Positions 1 through 8,770 are shown, counted from the first letter of the stretch. The stretch is DNA of 64,000 nt from Planctomonas sp. JC2975 (GCF_012985205.1 NZ_JABEKS010000001.1:1364001-1428000); one strand, 5' to 3'. Made by a program: numbers and translations. The notes: generated from the sequence alone by a model not told the origin.

Positions 1-106
1 CGTGACCGGCCTTGCAGGCCGCCGTCGCAAGGGATCGGGTCTTGAAGAAGCGCACCGACCACACCCAGATGTCGGCGCGCGTCGTCTGCGGTGTCGCCTC
101 GGCCAT
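1..106 (-). CDS. S4-domain RNA-binding protein, N-terminal part (cut by window edge)
   Basis: Only the first 35 residues are inside the window; the gene runs off the left edge. The visible peptide has an N-terminal MAEATPQTTRADIW followed by WSVRFFKTRSLATAACKAG, which matches the start of the small S4-domain (Hsp15/RqcH-partner type) RNA-binding proteins, where this helix pair contacts RNA. The ATG at 106-104 follows a TACGAT -10 box by six bases, so the transcript is probably leaderless. It is divergent from the DUF2510 gene, with about 180 bp between the two starts. The family call rests on a short but characteristic stretch; the rest of the S4 fold cannot be checked here. Confidence 0.7.
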   Translation of the reverse strand, partial: MAEATPQTTRADIWVWSVRFFKTRSLATAACKAGH

Positions 107-285
107 CGCCCCATCGTATGCACTCGGTCTTCAGCGCAGAACTGTGGCGAATCCATGGTGTCGGTGCGCTACGCTCGCCGCGTCCGCGAACATCGCGTGC
201 TCTCATGCCATGCCCGCGACGACAGCGATCCCGTCGACCGCGTCCCTGCGACGCTGCGTCCCCGAATTGAGTGCGGAGCTACACC

Positions 286-1125
286 ATGAGCGACCCCGAC
301 CAGCCGACGACACCTCCCGCCTGGTATCCGGATCCGGATCCGCAGAACCCTGGCGGACAGCGCTGGTGGGACGGCGCGCGCTGGACGGAGCACTCGCGGC
401 CGGCTCCGCAGGGCGGTCAGCCGCTCTACGACGCGGGAACGCAGACCTCCGGACCCGCAGCGCAGCCCGCGTCGTCGCCTCAGCAGGTGCCACCGGTCCC
501 GCCGGCGCCCGCCGGCGGGCCGGGAACGTATCCGCCCGTGAACCAGCAGGGCGCCTACCAGCAGGCCGGATACCAGCCCGTGTATCCGGCGCAGCCGCCG
601 GGCTTCCCCCGCGTGCAGCCGGGAACGTCAGCGCTCACCTCGTACATCTGGCTCGTGGTTGCGCTCCCGCTCGTGACGGCTGTCGCGTTCCTCTTCGTCG
701 ACTACTCGTCGTACTTCCGCACCGTGATCTCGCTCAGCCAACAGGGGGAAGTCTCTCGGGGCGACACGACGCAGCTCATCGCGTCGATGTCCGGTTTCAT
801 CGTCTCCGCGCTGGCGGTCCAGGTGCTCGGCGTCGTCATCTACGGGCTCTCAGTGCTGTTCGCGTTCTTCGACTCGCGAGTGCTCGCGCGACGCGGATTC
901 GTCCGTCCGTTCCACTGGGCGTGGACGTTCCTCACCGGCCCGGTCTACGTGATCGGTCGCACCGTCGTCGCCCGGCGCCGCGGAGGGGCGAACACGATGT
1001 GGCCGATCTGGGGACTGATCGCCGTCTACGTCATCTACTTCGCCGTCGTCATCATCAAGCTGGCCACCGCGTTCTCCGCCATCTACGACTCGTCGTACGG
1101 CCTGGTCACGGGATCCGTCTCGTAG
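286..1125 (+). CDS. DUF2510 membrane protein
   Basis: A 279-residue membrane protein of unknown function. Residues about 9-40 form a DUF2510 domain (PPAWYPDP, then GGQRWWDGARWTEH), a small Trp-rich module common at the N-termini of actinobacterial membrane proteins. A Pro/Gln/Tyr-rich linker follows to about residue 105. About four membrane segments then follow, around 117-137, 165-192, 207-230 and 238-260. I chose the ATG at 286 because DUF2510 begins almost at once after it; an in-frame GTG at 271 would add five residues. No enzymatic motif is visible. A small membrane protein gene follows 70 bp downstream. Confidence 0.8.
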   Translation: MSDPDQPTTPPAWYPDPDPQNPGGQRWWDGARWTEHSRPAPQGGQPLYDAGTQTSGPAAQPASSPQQVPPVPPAPAGGPGTYPPVNQQGAYQQAGYQPVYPAQPPGFPRVQPGTSALTSYIWLVVALPLVTAVAFLFVDYSSYFRTVISLSQQGEVSRGDTTQLIASMSGFIVSALAVQVLGVVIYGLSVLFAFFDSRVLARRGFVRPFHWAWTFLTGPVYVIGRTVVARRRGGANTMWPIWGLIAVYVIYFAVVIIKLATAFSAIYDSSYGLVTGSVS

Positions 1126-1195
1126 GACGGTGCCGGACGGATGCCGTCGCTGGTCACGGTAAAGTGAGACGCGCAACGACGAAAGGGAGCATTCC

Positions 1196-1357
1196 GTGGA
1201 GTACTTGGTCTTCGCCGCCGGAGCGGTGATCTTCGGTTTGTTCTGCTTCTGGACGCTGTTCGATGCGGCCAAGGACGCCCAGACCCGCAAGGCGCATCCT
1301 GAGCGCGGCTCGATCGTCGACACCGAGCACTACGCCATCGAGAGCGCCGAGCACTGA
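1196..1357 (+). CDS. Small single-span membrane protein (53 aa)
   Basis: This short gene starts with GTG at 1196 after a good ribosome binding site (GAAAGGGAG, 1181-1189) and ends with TGA at 1355-1357. The product has one hydrophobic segment at residues 3-22 (LVFAAGAVIFGLFCFWTLFD) and a charged tail ending in YAIESAEH. It is not recognised as a named family. Support comes from the spaced ribosome binding site, the clear topology and codon use like its neighbours. It may be cotranscribed with the DUF2510 gene. Confidence 0.55.
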   Translation: MEYLVFAAGAVIFGLFCFWTLFDAAKDAQTRKAHPERGSIVDTEHYAIESAEH

Positions 1358-1395
1358 CCCTCCGACGACGTCGAGCCGCCGATAGAAGCTAGCGC

Positions 1396-1980
1396 TCAGT
1401 CGTCGCTGCGGCCCAGTCGAACGCCGGCCGAGCGCAGTTCGTCCAGAGCCCGCGCGCTTGTTTCCGGTGACACTCCGGCGATGAGGTCCAGCAGGACGCG
1501 CACATCGCGGCCATCGCTGAGTGCATCCAGAGCGGATGCGCGCACGCAGTAGTCCGTCGCGATGCCGACGACGTCGAGACTGTGCACATCCGCGGCGTCC
1601 AACAGCGCGGTGAGGCCGGTGCCTGCATCCGTCCGTCCCTCGTAGATCGAGTACGCGGGAACGCCCTGCCCCTTCAGGATGTGGGCGTCGATCGCCCGCT
1701 CGTCGAGCGCCGAGTGGTACTCGGCCCCGAAGGTGCCCGCGACGCAGTGCACCGGCCAGGTCGTGACGAAGTCGGGTGGGGCATCCGTTGCGAAGTGCCC
1801 GCCGTTGTCGTCGTCGCCGTTGTGCCAGTCGCGCGAGGCGACGACGAGGTCGTAGCGGTGCGGATCGGAGGCCAGCAGCCGCGTGACGCCGGCCGCCACC
1901 GCTGCACCGCCGTCCACGCCAAGGGCCCCGCCCTCGGTGAAGTCGTTCTGCACGTCGATGATGAGGAGTCCGCGCGCCAT
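1396..1980 (-). CDS. pncA: Nicotinamidase / isochorismatase-family hydrolase
   Basis: A 194-residue cysteine hydrolase that should deamidate nicotinamide to nicotinate in NAD salvage (the enzyme that activates pyrazinamide in mycobacteria). The triad residues are visible: Asp in LLIIDVQNDF near the N-terminus, Lys in HILKGQG, and the nucleophilic Cys in GIATDYCVRAS. The metal-binding segment is SRDWHNGDDDNGGHF. Length is normal for PncA. Two starts are possible. The ATG at 1980 matches the family start (MARGLLIIDVQNDF) but has GGAGG only one base away; a GTG at 1998 lacks a ribosome binding site. The gene is a single unit, convergent with the small membrane gene. Confidence 0.9.
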   Translation of the reverse strand: MARGLLIIDVQNDFTEGGALGVDGGAAVAAGVTRLLASDPHRYDLVVASRDWHNGDDDNGGHFATDAPPDFVTTWPVHCVAGTFGAEYHSALDERAIDAHILKGQGVPAYSIYEGRTDAGTGLTALLDAADVHSLDVVGIATDYCVRASALDALSDGRDVRVLLDLIAGVSPETSARALDELRSAGVRLGRSDD

Positions 1981-2171
1981 GCCTCCATTGTGATTCACGC
2001 AGCTTCGGGCTGTGATTCACCCAGCAGGGACGGAGCATTCCGTCCTAATCTGACGGCAACGACAGCGAACGCGTCGACCGTGATCCGGCAGGAATCGAGC
2101 GGTGAGCTCGGTGAATACGATCCTCACGAAGTCGGTCGCGCATGAACAACCCTCACCGAGGTGGTCACCCG

Positions 2172-3266
2172 ATGAACAGGCTTTCGAAGTGGATGCCGGC
2201 ACTCGTCGCACCCGTCGTCGTGGCGGGCGTGGCGTTCGGAGCGGGCGCGATGGCGCCCGCGCTGGCGAGCCCGGCATCCGCGACGCATGCGTCCGTCGCA
2301 CAGAGCGCCAAGACGCCGACCGCCGCCCAGGTGATCGCACTCATCGCGAAGGCGAAGGATGCCCACTACTCGGGGACCCTCGAGCAGTCCAGCGATCTCG
2401 GCCTGCCGTCCCTGCCGTCGAGCGCCACCGGCGGCGTCGACTCGCAGGCATCCGGGATCCTCGAACTGCTCACCACCCCTCACAAGGCCGAGGTGTACGT
2501 AGACGGCCCGAGCAAGCAGCGGCTGCAGGTGCTGGACAGCCTCGCCGAGCGCGACGTGGTGCGCAACGGCACGAGCGTGTGGACATGGGACTCCGCCAAG
2601 GACCAGGCCACGCACACGACGCTGCCGTCGAAGACCGCAGCGAAGAAGTCGACGGCATCCGCGACACCGCAGGACCTCGCCGAGCAGCTCGTCTCCAAGG
2701 CGAGCACGGACGCCACGCTGAGCGTCTCCTCGGGCTCGCAAGCCGGCCGATCGGTGTGGAAGCTCACCATCGAGCCGAAGACGCAGGACACGCTCGTCGG
2801 CGCAGCGGTGCTCTCGGTCGACACGAAGACCGGGGTGCCGCTCGCGGCAGAGATCGACGCGCGCGGCCAGACGGCGCCTGCTGCCTCCGTCGAGTTCACA
2901 TCGATCGATTTCGGGGTGCCTGCGGCATCCAACTTCACGTTCACGCCGCCGAAGGGCGCACAGGTCACGCAGAAGACGCTGCCGTCGCACACATCGCATC
3001 CTGACAACCGCACGCCCGGCTCGTTCGAGAAGCCGAGCGTGATCGGGTCCGGATGGTCCTCGATCGTTGCGGTGCCCGCCGGATCGACCGGCGCCGGCCT
3101 GTCCGGCCTCACGCCGTCGCAGTCGCACCTGCTGAACGAGCTGTCGCAGTCGGTCGACGGCGGCCGCGGACTGCAGACATCGCTGTTCTCGGTGCTGATC
3201 ACCTCCGATGGCCGGGTGTACGCGGGAGCCGTTCCGCTCACCGCGCTCGAGTCGGCGGCGAAGTGA
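2172..3266 (+). CDS. LolA-like exported protein
   Basis: A 364-residue secreted protein of the LolA-like / DUF2092 group found in Gram-positive bacteria. The N-terminus is a signal sequence (MNRLSKWMPALVAPVVVAGV, then ALASPASA), after which the chain is soluble. The middle contains the TPHKAEVYVDGPSKQRLQVL and VWTWDSAKDQATH segments that resemble the beta-sheet core of LolA-like outer-membrane sorting proteins; actinobacterial members probably bind lipids or act as cell-wall sensors. I chose ATG 2172 because GAGGTGG lies upstream; an in-frame ATG at 2142 would put ten residues before the signal peptide. It precedes an ABC transporter gene by 44 bp, so it probably acts with that transporter. 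The function is inferred. Confidence 0.7.
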   Translation: MNRLSKWMPALVAPVVVAGVAFGAGAMAPALASPASATHASVAQSAKTPTAAQVIALIAKAKDAHYSGTLEQSSDLGLPSLPSSATGGVDSQASGILELLTTPHKAEVYVDGPSKQRLQVLDSLAERDVVRNGTSVWTWDSAKDQATHTTLPSKTAAKKSTASATPQDLAEQLVSKASTDATLSVSSGSQAGRSVWKLTIEPKTQDTLVGAAVLSVDTKTGVPLAAEIDARGQTAPAASVEFTSIDFGVPAASNFTFTPPKGAQVTQKTLPSHTSHPDNRTPGSFEKPSVIGSGWSSIVAVPAGSTGAGLSGLTPSQSHLLNELSQSVDGGRGLQTSLFSVLITSDGRVYAGAVPLTALESAAK

Positions 3267-3310
3267 CGGCGCCTGCCACGACCGCCATCGTGGCGGGCTG
3301 AGGAGGCGCG

Positions 3311-4249
3311 GTGACGGGCACCGGTTCCGCGATCAGCGTTCGGGGGCTCACGAAGAAGTTCGGCAGGCAGGTCGCGGTCGGCGGCCTCGACCTCGAGGTG
3401 CCACAGGGATCCGTCTTCGGTTTCCTCGGGCCGAACGGGTCGGGCAAGACCACGACCATCCGCATGCTGCTCGGACTCGCCGCGCCGAACGCCGGCACTG
3501 TCGAGCTGCTCGGCGAGCGGATGCCCCGCGCATCCGCGACAGTGTTGCCGCGCGTCGGCGCTCTGGTGGAGGGTCCGGCGTTCTACCCGTTCCTCACCGG
3601 GCGTGCGAACCTCAGCAGGCTCGACGCCGCCGACCCGCGATCCGTGTCGCCGACGAGGCGGAGTCGCGTCGCGGACGCGCTGGATCGCGTCGGCCTCACG
3701 CACGCCGCCGACAAGAAGGCGCACGCGTACTCGTTGGGCATGAAGCAGCGTCTCGGCCTCGCCGGTGCGCTGCTGCGTCCGCGCGAGCTCCTCGTGCTCG
3801 ACGAGCCGAGCAACGGGTTGGATCCGCAGGGCACGCGCGAGGTGCGCAGCCTGATCCGTCGGCTCGCAGACGAGGGCGCGACCGTCTTCGTCTCCAGTCA
3901 CCTGCTGAGCGAGGTGGAGCAGTTGTGCAGCCATGTGGCGGTGATGCGCGCCGGCCGGCTGGTGGCATCCGGATCGCTCGACGAGCTGCGATCGAGCGGC
4001 GGACGTCGCTCCGTCGTCCTGTCGCCGGACGCCGGCGCAGCGGCCGCCGTTCTGCTGAGCCTGGGACTCGACCCGCGCACCGAGGGCGACCGGGTGACCG
4101 CCGAGCTGTCAGCGGATGCCGCACCGGAGGCGCTCGTGGAATCGCTCGTCACGATGGGCGTCCGGGTGCGCGGCTTCGAGGTCACGACGCCATCGCTGGA
4201 GGACCGGTTCGTCGAGCTCACCGGGGAGGGTTTCGATGTCGCCGGCTGA
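3311..4249 (+). CDS. ABC transporter ATP-binding protein
   Basis: A 312-residue ATPase of the CcmA/NatA type, powering an ABC-2 exporter together with the next gene. Visible motifs are Walker A (GPNGSGKTT, about residues 40-48), the signature YSLGMKQRLGLAG, Walker B LLVLDEPSNGLD and the switch histidine in VFVSSHLL. The C-terminal 90 residues are the usual variable extension. The GTG start at 3311 follows AGGAGG (3301-3306). The 3' end overlaps the permease start by 14 bp, indicating translational coupling. The substrate cannot be read from the sequence; the LolA-like neighbour suggests a lipid or peptide. Confidence 0.9.
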   Translation: MTGTGSAISVRGLTKKFGRQVAVGGLDLEVPQGSVFGFLGPNGSGKTTTIRMLLGLAAPNAGTVELLGERMPRASATVLPRVGALVEGPAFYPFLTGRANLSRLDAADPRSVSPTRRSRVADALDRVGLTHAADKKAHAYSLGMKQRLGLAGALLRPRELLVLDEPSNGLDPQGTREVRSLIRRLADEGATVFVSSHLLSEVEQLCSHVAVMRAGRLVASGSLDELRSSGGRRSVVLSPDAGAAAAVLLSLGLDPRTEGDRVTAELSADAAPEALVESLVTMGVRVRGFEVTTPSLEDRFVELTGEGFDVAG

Positions 4250-5153
4250 GTCGCCCGGCGAGGCGCGTGACGGCGTGCCGACGCAGATCCCCGTGCGGCC
4301 GACGGATGCGCCGTCCGCAGCGGATGCCGCGCCCCGGCTTCGTCCGTTCGCACTGCTAGGCTCGGAACTGGGCACCCTGTTCCGCCGGCGCCGCACGATC
4401 GCGATGCTGGTGGCGCTGGCCGCCATCCCCGTGCTGATCGCCATCGTCGTGCGCATCACAGGAGCAGGATCGCGTGGACGCGGGCCCGCCTTCCTCGGCT
4501 CCATCACCGACAACGGACTGTTCGTCGCGTTCACCGCGCTCGTGGTGTGCATCCCGCTGTTCCTGCCGCTCACGCTCGGCGTGGTCGCAGGCGACACGGT
4601 GGCGGGCGAGGCCGGGCTCGGCACGTTGCGTTATCTGCTCATCGCCCCGGCGGGGCGCATCCGGATCCTCGCCGTCAAATACGCCGGCGTCGTCGTGTTC
4701 TCCGCGGCTGCCACTGCAGCCATCGTGCTGGCGGGCATCGGGATCGGGGCGATCCTCTTCCCGATCGGACCGGTCACGCTGCTCTCCGGCGACACCACGG
4801 ATGCCGTCGGCTTCGTCACCCGCACCGCCCTCCTCGCCGGATACGTCGCCATCTCACTCACCGGCCTCGGCGCCATCGGGCTGTTCATCTCCACGCTGAC
4901 GACGGTGCCCGTCGGCGCCATGGCCGCGACGGTGGTGCTCGCAGGCGCCTCGCAGATCATGGATCAGCTTCCGCAACTGGACTGGCTGCATCCGTGGCTC
5001 TTCACCCACTACTGGCTCGGATTCGCGGACCTGCTGCGCGATCCGATCGTGTGGGATTCCTACGGACAGAACGCCGTGCTCCAGCTCGGGTACGTCGTGG
5101 TGTTCGGTGCGCTCGCGTACGGACGGTTCGCGACCAAGGACATCCTGAGCTGA
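4236..5153 (+). CDS. ABC-2 type transporter permease
   Basis: A 305-residue integral membrane protein. After a charged N-terminal tail of about 35 residues (rich in Pro/Asp) there are six hydrophobic segments, starting with TIAMLVALAAIPVLIAIVV and ending with LQLGYVVVFGALAYGRF, the layout of ABC-2 permeases. A glycine-rich GEAGLGTLRYLLIAPAGRIR loop follows the second span and is the typical ATPase-coupling region. The ATG at 4236 has GGGGAGGG upstream (4222-4229) and lies inside the end of the ATPase gene. It is the last gene of the three-gene LolA-like / ABC unit. Confidence 0.88.
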   Translation: MSPAESPGEARDGVPTQIPVRPTDAPSAADAAPRLRPFALLGSELGTLFRRRRTIAMLVALAAIPVLIAIVVRITGAGSRGRGPAFLGSITDNGLFVAFTALVVCIPLFLPLTLGVVAGDTVAGEAGLGTLRYLLIAPAGRIRILAVKYAGVVVFSAAATAAIVLAGIGIGAILFPIGPVTLLSGDTTDAVGFVTRTALLAGYVAISLTGLGAIGLFISTLTTVPVGAMAATVVLAGASQIMDQLPQLDWLHPWLFTHYWLGFADLLRDPIVWDSYGQNAVLQLGYVVVFGALAYGRFATKDILS

Positions 5154-5320
5154 GGCTCGATGCCGGCGGCACGGTCGGCGCCGTCGCCGATCGGTCCGTT
5201 TTCGACGACGGGTCCCGTTCTCCGGGTGAAGACGAGAACCCGACCTCGGCGAAGAGCCAGATCGGCCGTTCTCCGGTTGTCCGCGAGACAGCGGGCACGC
5301 GAGAAGTGCAGACTTGACGG
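5154..5320. other. Spacer with imperfect hairpin before the glycosylase gene
   Basis: This 167-bp spacer holds an imperfect stem at about 5213-5252 (GTTCTC, 11-base loop, GAGAAC, extended by mismatched GTC/GAC) and a second copy of CCGTTCTCCGG further on. A CAGACT box six bases before the GTG of the next gene is a possible -10 element for a leaderless transcript. Nothing here looks coding. Confidence 0.35.
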
Positions 5321-6229
5321 GTGCCCGAGTTGCCTGAAGTGCACGCGCTGGCCGCCGATCTCGACGGTCGGCTGCGCGGGCACGTCATCGACCGCCTCGA
5401 TGTGACGGCCTTCGCCGCGCTCAAGACATTCGATCCGCCGGTCTCCGCGCTTCATGGAAGGTCAGTGGCCGGCGTGGGCAGGCACGGCAAGTTCCTCGAC
5501 TTCACCCTCGTTCCGACGGAAGCGACGGCCGGCGCCGTGAGCGAGCACGAGACCCTCCACCTGATCGTGCATCTCGCCAGGGCCGGTTGGATCCGCTGGC
5601 GCGAAGCTGCGCCGATCCCGGCCGCCCGACCGCGCGGACGCAGCGCCGGTCCGCTGGCCGCCAGGCTCGTGCTGGACGACGGGTCGGGACTCGACATCAC
5701 CGAGGCCGGCACCAAGAAGAGCCTGGCCATCTCGCTCGTCCGCAACCCCGATGACGTCCCCGGTGTGGCGAGCCTGGGCCCAGACCCGCTGGCACCCGAG
5801 TTCACGGAAGAGGTCTTCGCCGGCATCCTCGCAGCGGCAGGACGCTCGCAGATCAAGGGCGTCTTGCGCAGCCAGTCTCGCATCGCCGGGATCGGCAACG
5901 CGTACTCGGATGAGATCCTCTGGGCGGCGAAGATGTCGCCGTTCAAGCCGGCGAACATGCCCCCGGAAGACGTGCACACCCTCTACGAGGCAATGCAGCG
6001 GATGCTCCGCGAGGCGCTCGAGCGGGCCGACGGGCTGAAGGCCTCGGAACTCAAAGCGGAGAAGAAGTCGAACCTGAACGTGCACGCCCGCTTCGGCGAG
6101 CCGTGTCCGCGCTGCGGCGACACGATCCGGCAGGTCATCTACGCGGACTCGACGTTCCAGTACTGCCCGACGTGTCAGACCGGCGGCAAACCGCTCGCGG
6201 ATCGGGTGCTGTCGCGGCTGCTGAAGTGA
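5321..6229 (+). CDS. Fpg/Nei-family DNA glycosylase / AP lyase
   Basis: A 302-residue base-excision repair enzyme. The mature N-terminus PELPEV carries the catalytic proline (Pro2) and glutamate (Glu3) that form the Schiff base with the abasic sugar. The helix-two-turn-helix region includes RIAGIGNAYSDEILWAA, where the Asn contacts DNA. The C-terminal zinc finger is complete (CPRCG, then YCPTC) and the final lysine-rich helix is GGKPLADRVLSRLLK. It is closer to the actinobacterial Fpg/Nei variants than to classical MutM, so the damaged base is uncertain. The GTG start at 5321 is fixed by the need for Pro2. Confidence 0.9.
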   Translation: MPELPEVHALAADLDGRLRGHVIDRLDVTAFAALKTFDPPVSALHGRSVAGVGRHGKFLDFTLVPTEATAGAVSEHETLHLIVHLARAGWIRWREAAPIPAARPRGRSAGPLAARLVLDDGSGLDITEAGTKKSLAISLVRNPDDVPGVASLGPDPLAPEFTEEVFAGILAAAGRSQIKGVLRSQSRIAGIGNAYSDEILWAAKMSPFKPANMPPEDVHTLYEAMQRMLREALERADGLKASELKAEKKSNLNVHARFGEPCPRCGDTIRQVIYADSTFQYCPTCQTGGKPLADRVLSRLLK

Positions 6230-6332
6230 CGCATTGCACCGCGGGCTGAGCGGGGGCGCTCGTTGAGCTCATCGAAACAGCCGAGTCCGACGTCGTGATC
6301 CGTTCTGCAAGCTGAGCCAGTGGGCGGCAAGC

Positions 6333-6839
6333 TCAACCAATGGGTGGGGCGGATGGCTCCGCCGGCGTCAGCCGGAAGATGCGGAGGACGCGTCCGCTCG
6401 CACGTTCGTATCCGCGGTATCCGGGCCACTGACGCTGGATGTGTGTCCACACCGCTTCGCGTTCGTCGTCGCCGATGAGCTGCGCCCGCACGGCGATCGG
6501 GCGCCCGTGCACCACGACAACCGCATCCGGATGCGCCAGCAGGTTGGCGGTCCAGGCCGGGTGCGTGTCACGGGCGAAGTTGCTGCCGGTGACGAGCATC
6601 CGTCCGGCGGGCTCAGGGCAGTACATCAACGCCGTCTCGCGCTCCAGCCCGCTCTTCGCGCCGGTCGTGCGCAGCACGAGTGACGGCACCAGAAGGCCAC
6701 TCATCTGTACTCGTCCGCCGGTCAGGAAGGCGATGCAGCGCTCGAGCGGCGGCATCACGGTCGGCCCGACGGCACGGAAGAACCGGGTGCGGGAGAACCA
6801 GGCGACGGACGCACGAGTGAGACGCAGAGCCGAGGGCAT
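6333..6839 (-). CDS. Ddn-like deazaflavin (F420) nitroreductase-family protein
   Basis: A 168-residue split-beta-barrel protein of the deazaflavin-dependent nitroreductase family (DUF385, the family of mycobacterial Ddn). The family core is visible: LVLRTTGAKSGLERETALMY (F420 phosphate contacts) and TGSNFARDTHPAWTANLLAHPDAV, ending with WPGYRGYERASGRVLRIFRL. Known members use F420H2 to reduce quinones or nitro compounds at the membrane. ATG 6839 gives a family-like N-terminus (MPSALRLTRASVAWFSRT); an upstream ATG at 6899 would add 20 unconserved residues. It sits next to cofD and other F420 genes, which supports the cofactor. Confidence 0.85.
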   Translation of the reverse strand: MPSALRLTRASVAWFSRTRFFRAVGPTVMPPLERCIAFLTGGRVQMSGLLVPSLVLRTTGAKSGLERETALMYCPEPAGRMLVTGSNFARDTHPAWTANLLAHPDAVVVVHGRPIAVRAQLIGDDEREAVWTHIQRQWPGYRGYERASGRVLRIFRLTPAEPSAPPIG

Positions 6840-6897
6840 GCGTCGATTCTGGCCCGATGTCACATCTCGCACAGCCGGCTCGTCTGAGAGGGAAGAC

Positions 6898-7056
6898 ATG
6901 TGAAGCGATCACGCGACGGCCGACGTGCTCGGCGCCCGGATCCAGGCCATTCGCACGGTGCTCAACCCCTACAAGCACGCGCATCTGGGACCCGTCGCGG
7001 ATGCCTGGGCGGTCGTGCAGGAGGCGATGCGAGCGCGACAGCGGACCGAGCAGTGA
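6898..7056 (+). pseudogene. Short ORF with start codon followed directly by stop
   Basis: A good ribosome binding site (GAGAGGGAAG, 6887-6896) precedes ATG at 6898, but the next codon is TGA. Reading on in the same frame gives about 50 residues of plausible protein (SDHATADVLGARIQAIRT ... VADAWAVVQEAM) ending with TGA at 7054-7056, with a possible GTG restart at 6925. Either this is a small gene with a nonsense codon at position 2, or translation restarts at 6925 to give 43 residues. The family is not recognised. It lies 35 bp before cofD. Confidence 0.35.
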
Positions 7057-7091
7057 TCATCGGTTCCCGTGCCGTGCTGTTGACTTGTGCG

Positions 7092-8111
7092 GTGAGCGAG
7101 CTTCAGCGTGTGACAGTGTTGGCCGGCGGCGTCGGAGGCGCGCGATTCACCAGGGGGCTGCTCGCCCATCTGGAAGATGCCTACCCCGACGGCACGGGCG
7201 GCTCGCGCGTGGCCGTCACCGTCGTCGTCAACACGGGCGACGACATGACGCTGAACGGCCTCCGGGTCTGCCCCGACCTCGACACGGTGATGTACACCTT
7301 GGGCGGCGGGATCAGCGAGGAGCAGGGCTGGGGCCGCGATGACGAATCCCGCCGTGTGTCCGGCGAGATCGCGGCGTACGGGCGCGGCTGGGACTGGTTC
7401 ACCCTCGGCGACCTGGACCTCGGCACGCACATCGTGCGCACGGAACTGCTGCGCGACGGCGCGACGCTGAGCGAGGCGACGGAGTACCTGTGCAGGCGCT
7501 GGAAGCCGGCGGCACGCCTCCTGCCGATGAGCGACCAGCCAGTCGAGACCCAGGTGCGGGTGGGCGAGGCCGTTGACGAGCATCCGGCCGGCGCCCTCAT
7601 CCACTTCGAGGAGTGGTGGGTGCGGTATCGAGCCCACGTTCCGGCGACGGAGTTCGTGCAGCGGGGACTGGAGCAGGCCACGGCGGCTCCCGGCGTGATC
7701 GAGGCGATCCTCGACGCGGATGTCGTGATCCTGCCGCCCTCCAACCCGGTGGTGTCGGTCGGGACGATCCTCAACGTGCCGGGCATCCGCGACGCTGTGC
7801 GACAGACCGCGGCGCACGTCGTCGGCGTCTCGCCCATCATCGGAGGCGCGGCAGTGCGCGGAATGGCGGATGCCTGCCTCACCGTGATCGGCGTCGAGAC
7901 GTCCGCGCAGGGGGTCGGCCTGCACTACGGCGCGCGCCGCACGAAGTCAGCCGGTCTGATCGATGGCTGGCTCGTCGACGAGACCGACGCGGACGCCGTC
8001 CCTCACCTCGCTGAGGCGGGCATCCGTGCCCGCGCGGTTCCGTTGTGGATGCGCGACGTTCCGGCCACAGCGAGGATGGCCGCCGACGCCTTGGAGCTCG
8101 CCTTCGAGTGA
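7092..8111 (+). CDS. cofD: Phosphoenolpyruvyl/2-phospholactate transferase CofD (FbiA)
   Basis: A 339-residue enzyme of coenzyme F420 biosynthesis that transfers the (enol)phospholactate unit from its GDP-activated form to FO, giving (dehydro-)F420-0. The N-terminal nucleotide-binding motif VTVLAGGVGGARFTRGLL is typical, followed by VVNTGDDMTLNGLRVCPDLDTV and the ILPPSNPVVSVGTIL loop that binds the guanylate moiety. Length is normal. The start is uncertain: GTG 7092 and GTG 7110 are both in frame and neither has a clear ribosome binding site. The other F420 genes (fbiC, the cofE-cofC fusion) lie within 8 kb on both strands. Confidence 0.93.
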   Translation: MSELQRVTVLAGGVGGARFTRGLLAHLEDAYPDGTGGSRVAVTVVVNTGDDMTLNGLRVCPDLDTVMYTLGGGISEEQGWGRDDESRRVSGEIAAYGRGWDWFTLGDLDLGTHIVRTELLRDGATLSEATEYLCRRWKPAARLLPMSDQPVETQVRVGEAVDEHPAGALIHFEEWWVRYRAHVPATEFVQRGLEQATAAPGVIEAILDADVVILPPSNPVVSVGTILNVPGIRDAVRQTAAHVVGVSPIIGGAAVRGMADACLTVIGVETSAQGVGLHYGARRTKSAGLIDGWLVDETDADAVPHLAEAGIRARAVPLWMRDVPATARMAADALELAFE

Positions 8112-8232
8112 GACCGCTGCCACCGCCACCGTGCCAGCGTGACCGGCGTTCGCTGTGCGCGGAGTGCTGGTCGATGGCCCCACGATCCCGGGATGCCTCC
8201 CTAGGCTCAGCGAAGACCAAAGGAGAGCATCC

Positions 8233-8646
8233 ATGGCTGACCACTCGGGCTACAACCAGCCGATCATCGACGAGTTCCGTGCGACCGGCGGCACGGTCAC
8301 GCACTTCGGACGCAGCCTCGTGCTGCTCCACCACGTCGGGGCGAAGAGCGGACAGGAGCGCGTGACGCCTGTCGCCGCGCTGAAGTCGGGCCCGGATTCC
8401 TGGTTGGTGTCGGCCTCGAAGGCAGGAGCGCCCGAGCACCCCGCGTGGTTCCACAACCTGGTCGCGAATCCGGAGGTCGCGATCGAGACCCCGGACGACG
8501 GCGTCGTACCCGTGCACGCGACGGTGCAGCGAGGGCCGGATCACGACGCTGCATGGGCGGAGTTCACGGCGATCTATCCGAGCTTCTTGGACTATCAGGT
8601 CAAGACGAGCAGGGTCATCCCGATGGTGCGCCTGACGCGGCACTGA
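8233..8646 (+). CDS. Ddn-like nitroreductase-family deazaflavin protein
   Basis: A 137-residue member of the DUF385/Ddn family. The signature stretch is VLLHHVGAKSGQERVTPVAA followed by SKAGAPEHPAWFHNLVANPEV, the F420-binding face of the split barrel, and it ends with a VKTSRVIPMVRL strand. The ATG at 8233 is preceded by AGGAGAG (8221-8227). It is separated from cofD by 121 bp and from fbiC by about 125 bp, so it probably has its own promoter. The physiological substrate is unknown; quinone or electrophile reduction is the usual activity in this family. Confidence 0.87.
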   Translation: MADHSGYNQPIIDEFRATGGTVTHFGRSLVLLHHVGAKSGQERVTPVAALKSGPDSWLVSASKAGAPEHPAWFHNLVANPEVAIETPDDGVVPVHATVQRGPDHDAAWAEFTAIYPSFLDYQVKTSRVIPMVRLTRH

Positions 8647-8770
8647 ACGGCACGCGGCAGGCGCGGTCACCGGCGCGGGGCCGCGCCGCTAGGCTGGCGG
8701 CTGATCCGCTGTAAGGCCCGGGCTGTGGGCCGCATCCTCATTGTCACCGTCGTCCGTTCCGTCGCCGAGG

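Noticed and set aside
12-1229. A 405-residue open frame on the plus strand
   Set aside because: It overlaps the DUF2510 gene in another frame and has Arg/Ala/Pro-rich composition typical of a shadow frame in high-GC DNA; no ribosome binding site or domain.
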